Below, piece by piece: positions 17,654 to 27,717 of a stretch of 64,000 nt of DNA (its first letter is position 1; every line of letters begins with the position of its first letter). Made by a program: the position numbers and the translations under genes. This stretch comes from Egibacter rhizosphaerae (lineage in GTDB: Bacteria; Actinomycetota; Nitriliruptoria; Euzebyales; Egibacteraceae), in NCBI RefSeq assembly GCF_004322855.1, contig NZ_CP036402.1, positions 1,860,001 to 1,924,000 on the forward strand, in the 5' to 3' direction. The notes below the pieces were generated by a model, which searched no databases, had not been told where the DNA came from, and saw only the letters and a program-made list of their open reading frames with translations.

Positions 17654-20600
17654 CACGTCCCTCTCTGGCCGAGCAGCGCCTCGTAGATCTGGCCGGCTCG
17701 CGGCCACGGGTCGAAGCCCACGGCCTCGTCGACGTCGCGGAGGTTCTCCATCACCCGTTCAAGGAACAGTTCCTTGGTGTTGTCCTGCTCGTAGGTGACC
17801 ATCTGGTTGCGTTCGTAGTGGTCCCAGCGGTCAAGCGCGCGTTCGACGAGCTGGTCCTCGAGGGTGCGGTCGACCGCAGTGGCCACGACCGCGCGGTAGG
17901 CCCGCTCGAGCCGGTCGCGCAACACCGGCTCGAGGATCGCCGCCCGCGGTTCCCACCACGGCCGGAAGTTGCGCACGCGCCGGATGCCGCCCTCCGGCGG
18001 GTCGTTGGCGGGATCGCGGGTCATGTCCCAAAGCAGCGCCATGGCCAGGCCCGGTAGCGTGCGGTCGACCGCGTTGCGGGCGTACTTGTTTACCGGGACC
18101 GGCTCGACGGTGTGGTCGAGGAACCGGTGCGCGGTGTCGAAGTGCGCGAACGACGACGCCTCGCGGCGCGCGAAGTGGTCGAACACGGTAACGACCGCGC
18201 CGACGTGGGAGCGGCCGGCGCGGCTGGTCGCCTGGATGTAGTCGGCGATCGTGGTCGGCAGCCCGGTCATCACCATCAAGTTCAAGCGGCTGATGTCCAC
18301 CCCGTGCGAGACCACCGAAGTGCCGACCAGGGCGCGCAGCCGCTGCCCGCGCGCGGTCGATGGGTCGGCGTCCTCGACCTGGTCGATCGCCGCGGCGAGC
18401 TGGCCGATGGGCACGTCGCCGGTGAGCTGGTCGAACAACAACGGCTCACGGTGGCGTTCCTCCAGCGTTCGGCTGAGCTCGCGTAGGTCGTCGGCGATGC
18501 TCGCGCCGTGGCCGCGGTTGTTCACATACCCCAGTGACACCTCGTACTGGAACAGCAGCTCGAGGGCCTCGTTGGCGGTCGGTGTCTGCCCGCAGCGCCG
18601 CTCGATGATGTGTTGTGCGGCGGGCAGGTCGTCTTGCAGCTCGGCGATGACGCGCACGAACGTGGACTGCACCTTGCCGGCGACCTCGACCTTGGTGGTG
18701 CCCCCGCCAGTGGGCATGAGCCCGAGGAACACGCGGCGCACGTCAGGGGTCTCGGCGGTGTAGAAGCTCTTGGCCGCCTCGAAGCCGGGGGAGGGGAACC
18801 GTCGCGGGTGTCGCCCGTACACCTGCCGAAGCTGGTCCTCGTACTGCTCGATGGTGGCGGTCGCGGCCAACATCTTGCTCGGCAGCTGCGACGGTCCGCT
18901 GCGCTGCAACTCGGCGAGCAGCCCGTCGTAGTGGGCCGCGAACGTGCCAAGCTCCTCGCGGACCAGGTGCAGCTCGTCCTGGATCACCAGGGCGGGCACC
19001 GGGTCGGGCCACGCGTCTACCTGCGCCATCTCCTGGGTGGCGCGCTCGCAGCGGTTGCCGGCCAGGCACCGGTAGGTGAAGTAGCCGTGGTCGGGGCAGC
19101 GCTTGGCGGGGCCCCAGTTCAGGGAGGTGAACTCGCCGAAGTGCGAGAAGCCGGTGATCTTGTCGGTGGTGGAGACCAGCACGGTGGGCTGGTAGCGGTA
19201 CACCTCGTCGTCGCTCATGTGGATCGGCAGGTCGGTATCACATACCTTGCAGCGGTGCAGGATACGCACGCGCGGGGGGTCGGGTTCCAGCCGCACGCCG
19301 TCGTGGTCGCCGCAGTGCGGGCAGGCCGCGACCAGCCGCCGGTGCAGCTTGTCCTCTTCGGTCAGTTCGTCCGCGCGGTCGATGCCAGGCCACCAGCGGC
19401 TCTCGTACTGCAGCTGGTTGGGCGTGTTCGTCGAACCCACGAGGTAGCCGAGCTCGAAGGGGGCGCCGAGCCCGTCGAGCTGCTCTTCGCGCACCCGGTC
19501 GGCGGCGACCAGCACGTCGAGCACGCGGGCGAGCTGCTGCACCGACAGCATCCGCAGCGGGAACCGCAGCCACGCGGTCACGCCGGCGTGTTTGCCGCGG
19601 AGCCGGTCGTAGAACGCCGCGGCGAGGACGAGCCCGAGGTAGGCCTCGGTCTTGCCGCCGCCGGTGGGGAACCACAGCACGTCGGCGCTGTCGAGCTCGG
19701 CGCGGAGCTGTGGGTCATTGCGGTGGCAGCGCGCGGCGAGGCCGGGCAGCTGGGAGACGATGTACACGAGCTGGAACAGCCGCCACGAGTGCACCTGCGG
19801 GTCGGCGGCGTTGGCGTGATCGAACGCCTGGTTGGCCAGCGTGAACGCGGTGCGCAGCTCGGAGTCGGTGCGCAGCAGCTGGCGGCCGAGCGCGAAGCGC
19901 TCGAGTTCCGCGGCGAAGCCGGCGCGCTCGGCTTCGGCGTCGTCGCGGGTGCGGGTATCGGCGAAAGTGGCCTCGGCGAGGAAGCGGTCCCACGCGGCGA
20001 GGTAGTCGCGCATCGCGTCTTCGACGCCCCCGAGCACCGGCTGCGGGTCGGTGGCGAGCGCGGCCCAGCGCAGCCCTGGGACATGGTCGGTGCGCGGCCG
20101 CACGATGCGTTGCACGTGGCGGGGCAGTGTCTCCGACCGCAGCTCCTGCTCATCGCCGGCCGCCACGCAGTTGCGGCCGTGGCCGATGACGTCGCGCTGC
20201 TCCGCGTAGCGGTAGTCCTCGGAGGCCAGGCTGAACCGTTGGCGCACGACGCGGGCACCTGCGCGTGGGCGCACCGCGACGCGGCAGTCGTACAGCGCGA
20301 GGTCCTGGAACGCGCCGAGGTCGACCTGGGTGCGGTTGACTAGCGACACCGACACGATGGCGCGTCCGTCGGGCAGCGGTTCGGCGAACGCCACGACCTC
20401 GGGCCGGGGGGCGTCGGGCGTCCACTGGGGATCGGTGCGCTCGCGCGCCGCCTCGGTCCACGCCGCGTCGCCATCGAGCGAGCGCACTGCCACGGTGCGT
20501 GCGCTGGTGAACGGGCGAGCGGCGTCGGCGCGGCGGTAGTGCGCCTCGACCGCGTCCCGGGCCGCGGCGGCCACGGCGTCGCGTTCGACGGTGTGGGAGC

Positions 20601-21210
20601 CGTCGACGGTGAGGGTCAGGGGCAGGTCGAGGGCTTCGACGTCGGTGCGCAGCCACGCGTGGGGCACGGGCACGCGCGTGGGCCTGCGGCCCCCGTCTTC
20701 GTCGCCTTCGTCGCTCGCGCCGTCGGTGGCGTCGTGTTGGGCGGCCTGCTCGCGCACGTGTCGGGCCATCTCCTCGCGGGCGGGCAGCAGCGGTTGGTAC
20801 AGCGCGAACCGCACGTCCACCGCCAGCGTGAGCTTGGGGGCGGTGTGGGTGGGCTGGTCGGGTTGCGCCGCGAAGTCGAGGCCTAGCGCCAGCGGCTCGT
20901 GGTTGACGTCGAGCCGCTCGTCATCCTCCTCGTCGTCGCTGGCGTCGCCACGCGGCTGACCGTCGCGTTCCTCGCGCGGGGGCCGCACCTGGGGGCGCAG
21001 CACCCCGACGCGGACCTGCTGCTTGGGATCCCACGGGGGTGCGTGCCGCCCGCCCGCGCGGTCGGTGAGCTCGGTGGCCACGACCCCGAGGACGTGGTCG
21101 ACCAGCGCGCCTTCGGCGGCGTTCTCGGGTCGCTGTCCGGGGTGCGGCGCGCCGCCGGTGGCGGTGGCCGCGGGACCGAAGTCGGGGTGGACGCTGTCGG
21201 CGTGGTGCAC
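17653..21210 (-). CDS. drmA: DrmA, DISARM helicase
   Basis: A superfamily 2 helicase of 1185 residues. Walker A is WFPTGGGKTEAYLG (about residue 515), the DE box is VIQDELHLVREELG (about 742, with DELH instead of DEAD), the later motif III-type LAATATIEQY follows, and the C-terminal lobe has SVVSHGVDISRLNLM and QATSRAGRSHVG. A zinc ribbon (CPHCGDHDG, CKVCD) is inserted between lobes. This arrangement is that of DrmA, which with DrmB loads on unmethylated phage DNA. The start GTG at 21210 is preceded by AGAGGAG at 7 bases; the frame remains open further upstream. It is intact and the largest gene of the island. Confidence 0.92.
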   Translation of the reverse strand: MHHADSVHPDFGPAATATGGAPHPGQRPENAAEGALVDHVLGVVATELTDRAGGRHAPPWDPKQQVRVGVLRPQVRPPREERDGQPRGDASDDEEDDERLDVNHEPLALGLDFAAQPDQPTHTAPKLTLAVDVRFALYQPLLPAREEMARHVREQAAQHDATDGASDEGDEDGGRRPTRVPVPHAWLRTDVEALDLPLTLTVDGSHTVERDAVAAAARDAVEAHYRRADAARPFTSARTVAVRSLDGDAAWTEAARERTDPQWTPDAPRPEVVAFAEPLPDGRAIVSVSLVNRTQVDLGAFQDLALYDCRVAVRPRAGARVVRQRFSLASEDYRYAEQRDVIGHGRNCVAAGDEQELRSETLPRHVQRIVRPRTDHVPGLRWAALATDPQPVLGGVEDAMRDYLAAWDRFLAEATFADTRTRDDAEAERAGFAAELERFALGRQLLRTDSELRTAFTLANQAFDHANAADPQVHSWRLFQLVYIVSQLPGLAARCHRNDPQLRAELDSADVLWFPTGGGKTEAYLGLVLAAAFYDRLRGKHAGVTAWLRFPLRMLSVQQLARVLDVLVAADRVREEQLDGLGAPFELGYLVGSTNTPNQLQYESRWWPGIDRADELTEEDKLHRRLVAACPHCGDHDGVRLEPDPPRVRILHRCKVCDTDLPIHMSDDEVYRYQPTVLVSTTDKITGFSHFGEFTSLNWGPAKRCPDHGYFTYRCLAGNRCERATQEMAQVDAWPDPVPALVIQDELHLVREELGTFAAHYDGLLAELQRSGPSQLPSKMLAATATIEQYEDQLRQVYGRHPRRFPSPGFEAAKSFYTAETPDVRRVFLGLMPTGGGTTKVEVAGKVQSTFVRVIAELQDDLPAAQHIIERRCGQTPTANEALELLFQYEVSLGYVNNRGHGASIADDLRELSRTLEERHREPLLFDQLTGDVPIGQLAAAIDQVEDADPSTARGQRLRALVGTSVVSHGVDISRLNLMVMTGLPTTIADYIQATSRAGRSHVGAVVTVFDHFARREASSFAHFDTAHRFLDHTVEPVPVNKYARNAVDRTLPGLAMALLWDMTRDPANDPPEGGIRRVRNFRPWWEPRAAILEPVLRDRLERAYRAVVATAVDRTLEDQLVERALDRWDHYERNQMVTYEQDNTKELFLERVMENLRDVDEAVGFDPWPRAGQIYEALLGQRGT

Positions 21211-21329
21211 GAACCGCTCCTCTGCCGTCTGGGGTGATGACGTTGCTGTCGGTGCGGTGGGCGCTAGGTCGGTGCGGTGGGGTCGTCGTCGCGGTGAATG
21301 CTGACTGCCACCGGGCTCAAGGGCCGGGG

Positions 21330-23809
21330 TCAGGTGCCAGGTGGGTGCACGCCCCCGAGGGCGTGGGCGGGGATCTCCTCGCGTGGTTCGATGCGGCGGA
21401 CGGTGGCGACCTCGAACTCGTCGAGGACGTCCGAGGGGTCGCCGCCGAGCTCGGCGGCCAGCGCCCGCAGGTTGGGGCCCGCCCCGTCGGCGGCCTCGCG
21501 CATGGCGCCGGAGATCACCCGGCCGATGCGCTGGTGCAGGCCGCGGAGCTCGCGGGCGACCTCGGCGACGCGGCGCCAGTGCCGCTGCAGCCACTCGTCG
21601 CCGGCGAGACGGGCGATGCAGGCGATGTCCTCGGGGTGTTGTGGCGCGATGGTGCGGCCATGGGCCCACGCGTCGAGCTGGGTGCGCACCTGGCAGCCGG
21701 CGTGGCGCAACCGCGCTTCGATGGTGGGCTGGTGCTGGTCGCAGTCGGCGACGACCGCGCGGCAGGCGCGCCGCCAGCGTTCAATGACGACTTTGAGGTC
21801 CTGCACGTCGTGGTCGCGGTGCTTTTCCTCGACCAGGCGGGTGAACAGGTCCTCGCGGCCCGTGCCGCGAGCGACGATGACCTGATCGCCGGGTGCCAGA
21901 TCCTCGACGTGCCATCGCCGGTAGCTCATGGCCGCGACCCGCTCGATGGCGGAGTCCTGCGGCACCAGCCACACCTGCCCCGACGGTTCGAGCTCGACGG
22001 CGTAGCCGGGCACCGGCGCGTGCGACGCGCCGCCCCCGGGCCGCGGCGCGTCGCGGTCGCCGGGATCGTCGGCGACGCGCTCGAGCGCGGCGAGGTCGGC
22101 GGTGAGCCCTGCGAGGTCGACGTCGAGGTCGACCGGGGTGACCGCGGGCTCGGGGCCGGGGGGGATCCCGTCGAACCGCCGCGGCGTGGCGGCGGCGGCG
22201 CGCGGCGCGGCGTCGGCGTCCAGGCCCTGCAGCGGGAACGAGCGCCGCAGCGCCGCGCTGGCGCGGTCGGCCTCCGCGTCGAGGAGGCCGGGCAGCGCCT
22301 CGACCTCCCACGGGTAGGCAAGCACGATGCGTCGGTTGGCCTCGCCCGACCACAGCGCCTCGCGGCGCGACCGCGGCGGCAGCGCGGGGAGGATCTCGGT
22401 GGTGTCGCGCTCGGACCACGGCAGGCGCGCGGTCCACGGCACGATTTGCAGGCGCTGGTCGCCCAGCGCCAACTCGTGCTCGCCGTACTCGAGGAGGTCG
22501 TCGACCACCGCGGCCGCGGCGGCCTCGCTGGCCACCCGCACCACGAGGCGGTGCTCGGGGTAGCGCCGCGCGCTCACTTCGAGGGCGCTGAGCAGTGCGA
22601 GGAACTTGGGGTTGTCCGCGGTGAGGCCGTCGACGAGGTCGAGGATGAGCGCGCGCAGCCCCTCCCAGCGCGTTGCGGCGTACCGGTGCCACATCCCGCC
22701 GAGGTCGCTGCTGCGGGTGCGGGCGACGTCGGCGCGCAGGCTGTTGAGGGTGCGGGCGCGGTGGTCAAGCGCCGCGGAGCGGTTGAACGCCTCGGCGGTG
22801 CTGGCCAGCTGCACCAGCGTGTTCAGTGTGCGGCGCGCGGCCTGCAGCGGGTAGGGCAGCTCCTCGGCGACGCGGTGGGCGTCGGTGAGCAGCGTGATCG
22901 CCTGCCGCATGCTGCGGTCGAACGCGGGCGCGTGCACGTCACTGTAGGCCACCTCGCCGGGGTCGCGGTCGAGCAGCGCGCTGGTGGTCAGCGGCGAGCG
23001 GGTCCGCTCGCGCCCGCCCGAGCGCCACAGGGCGGCGACGAGTTCGTCGATCACCGGCCAGTGCGACACGACCGCGCAGCGCTCGTCGACCACGCGGGCG
23101 GTCTCGCGGTCGCCGAGGTCGCTGACCACGACCAGCCGGCGCGCCTCGTGCGCCTCTGCCCAGTCAAGCGCCCGCGCGCGCAGGTCGGGGTTGCGGAAGG
23201 TGGTGCGATCGATGACCACCAGCCCGTCGCGCTCGCCCGGCAGGGGGGATAGCCCACGCGCGTGTTGAGGTACAGCATCCGCTGGCGGCCCACGCGGTAG
23301 GGCACGATCGCCCCCGAGGGGTCGACCAGCTGTCCGTCGCTGCGGACCCGGTGCACCGCGAGCCCCTCGGCGAGGCCGACGTTGTGTAGGCTCACGCGGC
23401 GCAGACGGCGCTGCAGCGCGCTGTCCATCCCGATGACCGTGACCGACCCGTGAAACGGGGGCTCGCGGCGCGCGCCGTCGAGCGTGGACCGCAACCGCGC
23501 GAGTTGGGCGAAGATCCCCAGCATGGCGGCGACCTCGTGCGCGCCGCGGGGCAGCTGCACGTGCAGCGCTGCCGTCGCGCCGTGGCGCACCCGCAGTCGC
23601 GCCAGCCAGCAGGTGAGCGCGGCGAGTACCTGGTCCAACGCGCCGAGCCAGACATCCGCGCCGTCGTCGCGCAGACGCAGCTCGCGCAGCGCCGCGACCG
23701 TGTAGTCGGGCGGCCCCTCGTAGCCCAGCAGCTCGTCGACCCAGTCGTCGTCGCGATCGGGGTGCAGCGGAGGGCCGCTGTTCGGTGGCGCTGTCGTTGC
23801 TGGGTCCAT
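21330..23809 (-). pseudogene. drmE: DrmE-like protein of class 2 DISARM, one frameshift
   Basis: An about 826-residue protein encoded in two frames. The ATG at 23809 (MDPATTAPPNSG, after GGGCGGGAGC) begins the first part, which ends at RQRMLYLNTRVGYP. A run of six C on the coding strand (plus 23243-23248) then shifts reading to LPGERDGLVVIDRTTFRNP and on to the stop at 21330. One extra C repairs the frame. Size, position before drmA and lack of familiar catalytic motifs match DrmE, the component unique to class 2 DISARM. I cannot point to a diagnostic motif, so the name rests on context and size. The C-terminal part contains GDQVIVARGTGREDLFTRL, a beta-strand/helix unit. Confidence 0.62.
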
Positions 23810-24085
23810 GCTCCCGCCCCGCTCCGCGTCCGGTGTGCCCCCGACCGGACGCTTCGTCCACTAGGCAATGTAGATCGCGGTTGTGACGAATGCGCTGAGC
23901 CCCCACCTCCCGCCCACAGGTGAAAGGGAGACGAGGCGCGGCCGACGCGGGCATCGTCACACGGGCACGGCGACGATCTGCACTTCGCGCCCTGCGACGC
24001 GGGGGGCCGCCGGCGCGGGGGACGGTGGAAGATGGCGGGGATGGCGGATCTGATGTCGAGGTGGGAGCGCTAAGCCGGACTCGGG

Positions 24086-24823
24086 CTATCCCCAGCCCCT
24101 TCGGGCGAGGACGACGCCGCGCACTCTCTCGGCGCCGTGGCGGCGCAGCACTCGCGCGAGCGCGTCGAGGGTGTGCCCGGAGGTGCAGACGTCGTCGTAG
24201 ACGAGGACGAGGCGGCGGATTCGGCTGGGGTCTGGCACGACGGTGGCGGCGGCGAGGTCGTCGGCGGCGGCGCGTTTCTCGGGCAGAGTCCCGCGAGCGG
24301 ACGTCCGCGTAGCACGGGTCAGGGTGAGGACGGGTTGGGGGCTGTCGTCGAGCGGCCAATAGCCGAGCATGTCCGACTCGGCCGCCTGTCGTACGACCTC
24401 CTCGGTGTGGCCGAAGCTGCGGCCTCCTGACCCGGTCCAGGTGGGCGCCGCTACTACGAGACCGACGTCCCAGGGCGCGTAGTGGCGGTCGAGGTAGCCG
24501 AGCAGTAGCCGCGCGAAGATGAGCTTCCACCCCCACTGCCGCTGGTACTTGTATCGCTCGATGGCGCGCTTGAGTCCCCCCGAGTGCATCGCGATCGCGT
24601 CGATCGCCTCGATGCTCCGAGCGGGGTCGTTGCAGAGGCTGTTGATGCACGGGTCATCCGACGACTCGCGTGCCTGGCTGCAGACCGGACAAGCGTAGGC
24701 CGAGACCGCCTCCATGCTCTGATGTGCACAGCCGTAACAGGTCTCCACCGGGCCGGTGAGCTGGTAGGCGCACTCCGCGCAGTCGGGGAAGCCGGCCGGT
24801 TCCGGAGGTGGCTCCCAGGTCAC
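24086..24823 (-). CDS. ComF-like phosphoribosyltransferase with zinc ribbon
   Basis: A protein of 245 residues. The N-terminal 60 residues have CAECAYQLTG, CYGCAHQ and CPVCSQ, a zinc ribbon. The C-terminal part carries the PRTase loop RLVLVYDDVCTSGHTLDAL (PRPP site, DD at about 205) of type I phosphoribosyltransferases. In competent bacteria ComF helps DNA uptake together with DprA. Here it sits 21 bases after dprA inside a defence island, so the pair is more likely a DNA-handling defence module than a competence operon; no other competence gene is present. The start is GTG at 24823. A gap of 276 bases separates it from drmE. Confidence 0.83.
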   Translation of the reverse strand: MTWEPPPEPAGFPDCAECAYQLTGPVETCYGCAHQSMEAVSAYACPVCSQARESSDDPCINSLCNDPARSIEAIDAIAMHSGGLKRAIERYKYQRQWGWKLIFARLLLGYLDRHYAPWDVGLVVAAPTWTGSGGRSFGHTEEVVRQAAESDMLGYWPLDDSPQPVLTLTRATRTSARGTLPEKRAAADDLAAATVVPDPSRIRRLVLVYDDVCTSGHTLDALARVLRRHGAERVRGVVLARRGWG

Positions 24824-24844
24824 GCGAGACCTCGTGCGGCCCGG

Positions 24845-25801
24845 TCAGAGGACGTCAAGTGCGAGCTGGCGGGCGCGCTGCCCCGCCCTGGCGATCTGCG
24901 CTGGGCTGGCGAGCTCCCGAAGGACGTCATCGACGTCGGCTACCTCGACGGCGCCGCGCTCGTGGACGTACTTGTGCGCCCACGTCTGTCCGGTGACGAG
25001 GCTGCGCAGTAGCCACACGCGCTTGCCGTGCTCGAGCGCGAGTCTGGCCTGCATTTTCGCGCCGCTGGTCTGGCTTGCCTCGACCACGACCGTTCCTTGG
25101 GTGATGCCTGACATGGTGCGGTTGCGGCGCGGGAAGGTGTGCCGCGCCGGCGGCATCGAGGGCCAGAACTGCGAGACCAGCGCGCCGCGCTTCTCGTCGA
25201 GGATGCGGTCGGCGAGCTCGGCGTGGTGGGCGGGGTAAATGCGGGTGATGCCGGTTCCCATCACGGCGATGGTGCGGCCGTCGGCATCCATCGCGGCGAG
25301 GTGCGCTGCCCCGTCGATGCCCTGGGCGAGCCCGGAGGCGACGGTGACGCCACGAGCTGCGAGCTTGTGGGAGATCTGAGCAGCGCGGCGCAGTCCGAGG
25401 TCACTTGGCTGGCGGGTGCCGACGACCGCGACGGACACGAGGTCGTCCTCGGTGAGGTGTCCTCGGATGAACAGGAACGGCGGCAGATCGTGGACGAGCC
25501 GAAGGGTGGCGGGGTAGTCCTCGTCGAGGACCGTGACCAGGGAGGCGCCTGCCTCTTCCGCGAGCTGCAGCTCCTGCTGCACGCGCTCGCTGGCGCGGTC
25601 CCAATCGTCATGCAGGACAGCACGCAGTAGTTCGCGGGTGCTGTCGGCCGCCGTCGACCGCTCGTGTACCTGCCCCTCGCCCAACAGGTCGGGCCCGTCG
25701 CCGCGGAGGGCCTCGCGGGCCACCACGTTCCAGTCCGGACCTGAGCCATCGTGGCGGAGTGCGCACACGGTGAGCAGGCGGTGCTGCGCGTCAGTGACCA
25801 T
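24845..25801 (-). CDS. DprA/Smf family protein
   Basis: A protein of 318 residues. The Rossmann-like DprA core is clear: LVSVAVVGTRQPSDLG (about 121), VASGLAQGIDGAAH (about 155), IAVMGTGITRIYPAHH, FPRRNRTMSGITQGTVVVEA and the closing SGAKMQARLALEHG. DprA binds single-stranded DNA and loads RecA. It lacks the C-terminal winged-helix domain of many chromosomal DprA proteins. An N-terminal helical extension of 100 residues precedes the core. The start ATG at 25801 has GAGGAG upstream. It is first in the row of minus-strand genes leading into the DISARM-like set. Stand-alone DprA-like proteins are frequent in mobile defence contexts. Confidence 0.87.
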   Translation of the reverse strand: MVTDAQHRLLTVCALRHDGSGPDWNVVAREALRGDGPDLLGEGQVHERSTAADSTRELLRAVLHDDWDRASERVQQELQLAEEAGASLVTVLDEDYPATLRLVHDLPPFLFIRGHLTEDDLVSVAVVGTRQPSDLGLRRAAQISHKLAARGVTVASGLAQGIDGAAHLAAMDADGRTIAVMGTGITRIYPAHHAELADRILDEKRGALVSQFWPSMPPARHTFPRRNRTMSGITQGTVVVEASQTSGAKMQARLALEHGKRVWLLRSLVTGQTWAHKYVHERGAVEVADVDDVLRELASPAQIARAGQRARQLALDVL

Positions 25802-26099
25802 CCCTACTCCTCGCGATCCTTGTTCGGGATGCCGTCGGGGGAGCATGCCACATTGGTGCGTCAGCGCCACGCGCCCCGCAGCTGCAGGGTCGGTCCTCGT
25901 ACGCGGAGGTCGTCGCGGACGGTGGCCTCGGCGACGCGGAGTTCGGCGGGAGAGGCTGAGCCCGTCGGCGCAGCGCGGGCGGGCGCACCCGGTCGGTCTG
26001 CCGTGCTGGGCTGGGCCGCAGCGTCGGCGCTGCGAGAGTTTCGTACGAGCGGGCAGTGAGGGCGCTGGCGCGAAGCCGGCTGGGGACCCGAGGAGCGGC

Positions 26100-26318
26100 T
26101 CGAGATCGCCGTCGATTCCCTCCTCGGGAGTCGAGGGGCGGCGGCGCTGGTCGAGCTCGGCGGCGAGCTACGCGCATTTGGCGCGCGCCGTGGCGCCCCC
26201 ACACCCCGGCGAGTGAGGAGGTGGCGTCGAACGCGAACCGCAAGCAGTCGGCGCTGAGCAGGCAGACGGCGCACACGCGCCGTGCGAACTCACCCCCGCA
26301 GTGGACGTAGCGGGAACC
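26100..26318 (-). pseudogene. WhiB-like regulator remnant
   Basis: On the minus strand a frame reads HCGGEFARRVCAVC, then SADCLRFAFDATSSLAG, then GVWGRHGARQM. This is the iron-sulfur cluster and the GVWG turn of WhiB-type regulators (C-x2-C-x5-C plus an earlier cysteine). No plausible start precedes it: a stop lies just upstream and only an internal GTG at 26276 is available, which would lose the first cysteine. The N-terminus is gone, so this is a relic. It lies upstream of dprA in the same direction and might once have regulated it. Confidence 0.45.
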
Positions 26319-26463
26319 TCATGCGCGCAGCTACGCCCAATGAAGCCCACGCCGTGTGGTAGGCGCTTGGCGCGCCGGTCACCCACCCCCGGGGGACCGC
26401 GCGCCTCCCGTCGCGTGCGAGGGGCGAGTGCGCCGGAGCTCGGCGCCCCCGCACCATCAGCGC

Positions 26464-26840
26464 ATGACCAACCGAGGCGCACACTACCGGCCCGTGACCG
26501 CCAGAACCCGCGAACGGTTCGCCGCGGCGTTCATCGCCGCGCTCGATGCCATCGAAGCCCCCGAGGCGCCGCTGCTCGTGCTCGCTGCCGAGCCGCCTTG
26601 CGCGGGCGGGCTCGAGTTGGCCCGAGTGACCGGCGCCGACTCACCCGGGGAGCTCGTGCAGGTCGACCAGCCGACCGCCGACAGCCACCGTCTGCTCGGC
26701 GCCGCCAGCCGCGTGGCCTGGTCACCCACCTCTCGCGGGCGGAGCAGCCCCGCCTGGCTGGCACTCGGGGCCGCCCGCGATCTCCCAGTGTGGGCCGCGG
26801 GTGCGGCGCGACAACGAGCGCGTCTGGGCGCTGCACCTTC
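26464..26840 (+). pseudogene. Unknown protein gene truncated by an IS3-like element
   Basis: From ATG 26464 the frame encodes MTNRGAHYRPVTARTRERF, a helix AAAFIAALDAIEAPEAPLL and a beta-rich segment ending near RQRARLGAAP. It then runs into the end of the IS3-like element, and the last residues are IS-derived. The remainder of the gene was not found beyond the IS. I do not recognise the family. No Shine-Dalgarno is visible. Confidence 0.4.
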
Positions 26841-26861
26841 CGGATCGGCTTCCCTGATTCG

Positions 26862-27717
26862 TGGCCGAGGACGGTTTCGTACTCGATGGGGGTGAGCTTG
26901 CCGAGGCCTCGTTGGCGTCGACGGCGGTGGTAGGTGCGTTCGATCCACAGGGCGATGGCCACCGCGAGGTCTTCGCGGGTGGCCCAGCGCCTGCGGTCGA
27001 GGACGCCTGCGTTGCAGCAGCGCGAAGAAGCTCTCCATGGCGGCGTTGTCGCCGGCTGATGCGACGCGGCCCATCGACCCGGACAGGCCGTGGGCGCGCA
27101 GGGTGCGCTGATACCGGGGGGAGCGGAACTCCCCGCCACGGTCGCTGTGTACGACCACGGTGGCCCCGGGACGGCGCGCGAGAGCGGTGCGCAGCGCGGC
27201 ATCGGCGAGATCGCTGGTCATGCGCGCGCCGGTGGCCCAGCCCACGATCCGTCGCGAGCAAGTGTCCTTGACCGCGCAGATGTACAGCTTGCCTTCGGCG
27301 GTGGGGTGCTCGCTGATGTCGGTGAACCACACGCGATCGATCCCGTCGACCGCGAAGCGTCGGCTGACCAGGTCGTCGTGCACCGGCGGGCCGGGCGCCT
27401 GGCCGCCCCTGCCACGCCGACGCCGCTGGGTGACCGGGGCGATCCCGTGCTGGCCACACAGCCGCTGCACGCGGTTCTCCGAGGCCGCCCAGCCGGCCGC
27501 GGCGAGCTCGTCGGCGATGAACCGGTAGCCGAACTCGGGATCGTCGGCGTGGATGTCGATGATCGCGTTGACCAGGTGCGCGTCGCACCGAGTCGCGCTG
27601 GGTCACCGGGCAGGCGGCCCACTGGTAGTAGGCCTGGGGTGTGAACCCCAGCACCCCGCAGGTCACCACCACAGGGAACCCCTCGGCGGCGAGGTCGCGG
27701 ACCAGCGGGTGCATCAT
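26862..27717 (-). pseudogene. IS3-family OrfB transposase, frameshifted
   Basis: An integrase-core (rve) transposase in at least three frames. It begins MHPLVRDLAAEGFPV at 27714-27717. A single extra base near 27596 moves reading to AHLVNAIIDIHADDPEFG and on to WFTDISEHPTAEGKLY (first D) and VVHSDRGGEFRS (second D). A further shift after AAMESFFALLQ (the E of DDE lies in MESFF) leads to RRRWATREDLAVAIALW and YETVLGHE. The gene cannot make an active transposase as encoded. The ATG overlaps the OrfA stop, as is usual in IS3 elements. Confidence 0.82.

Noticed and set aside
15956-17686. Plus-strand open frame of 576 codons across drmB
   Set aside because: Shadow of DUF1998. Glycine/valine/arginine-rich with no domain.
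21234-23252. Plus-strand open frame of 672 codons across drmE
   Set aside because: Shadow. The minus strand has natural composition in two frames joined at a C run.
25802-26463. Possible protein genes between dprA and the IS3 region
   Set aside because: Apart from the WhiB-like relic the frames are arginine/serine-rich shadows without starts.
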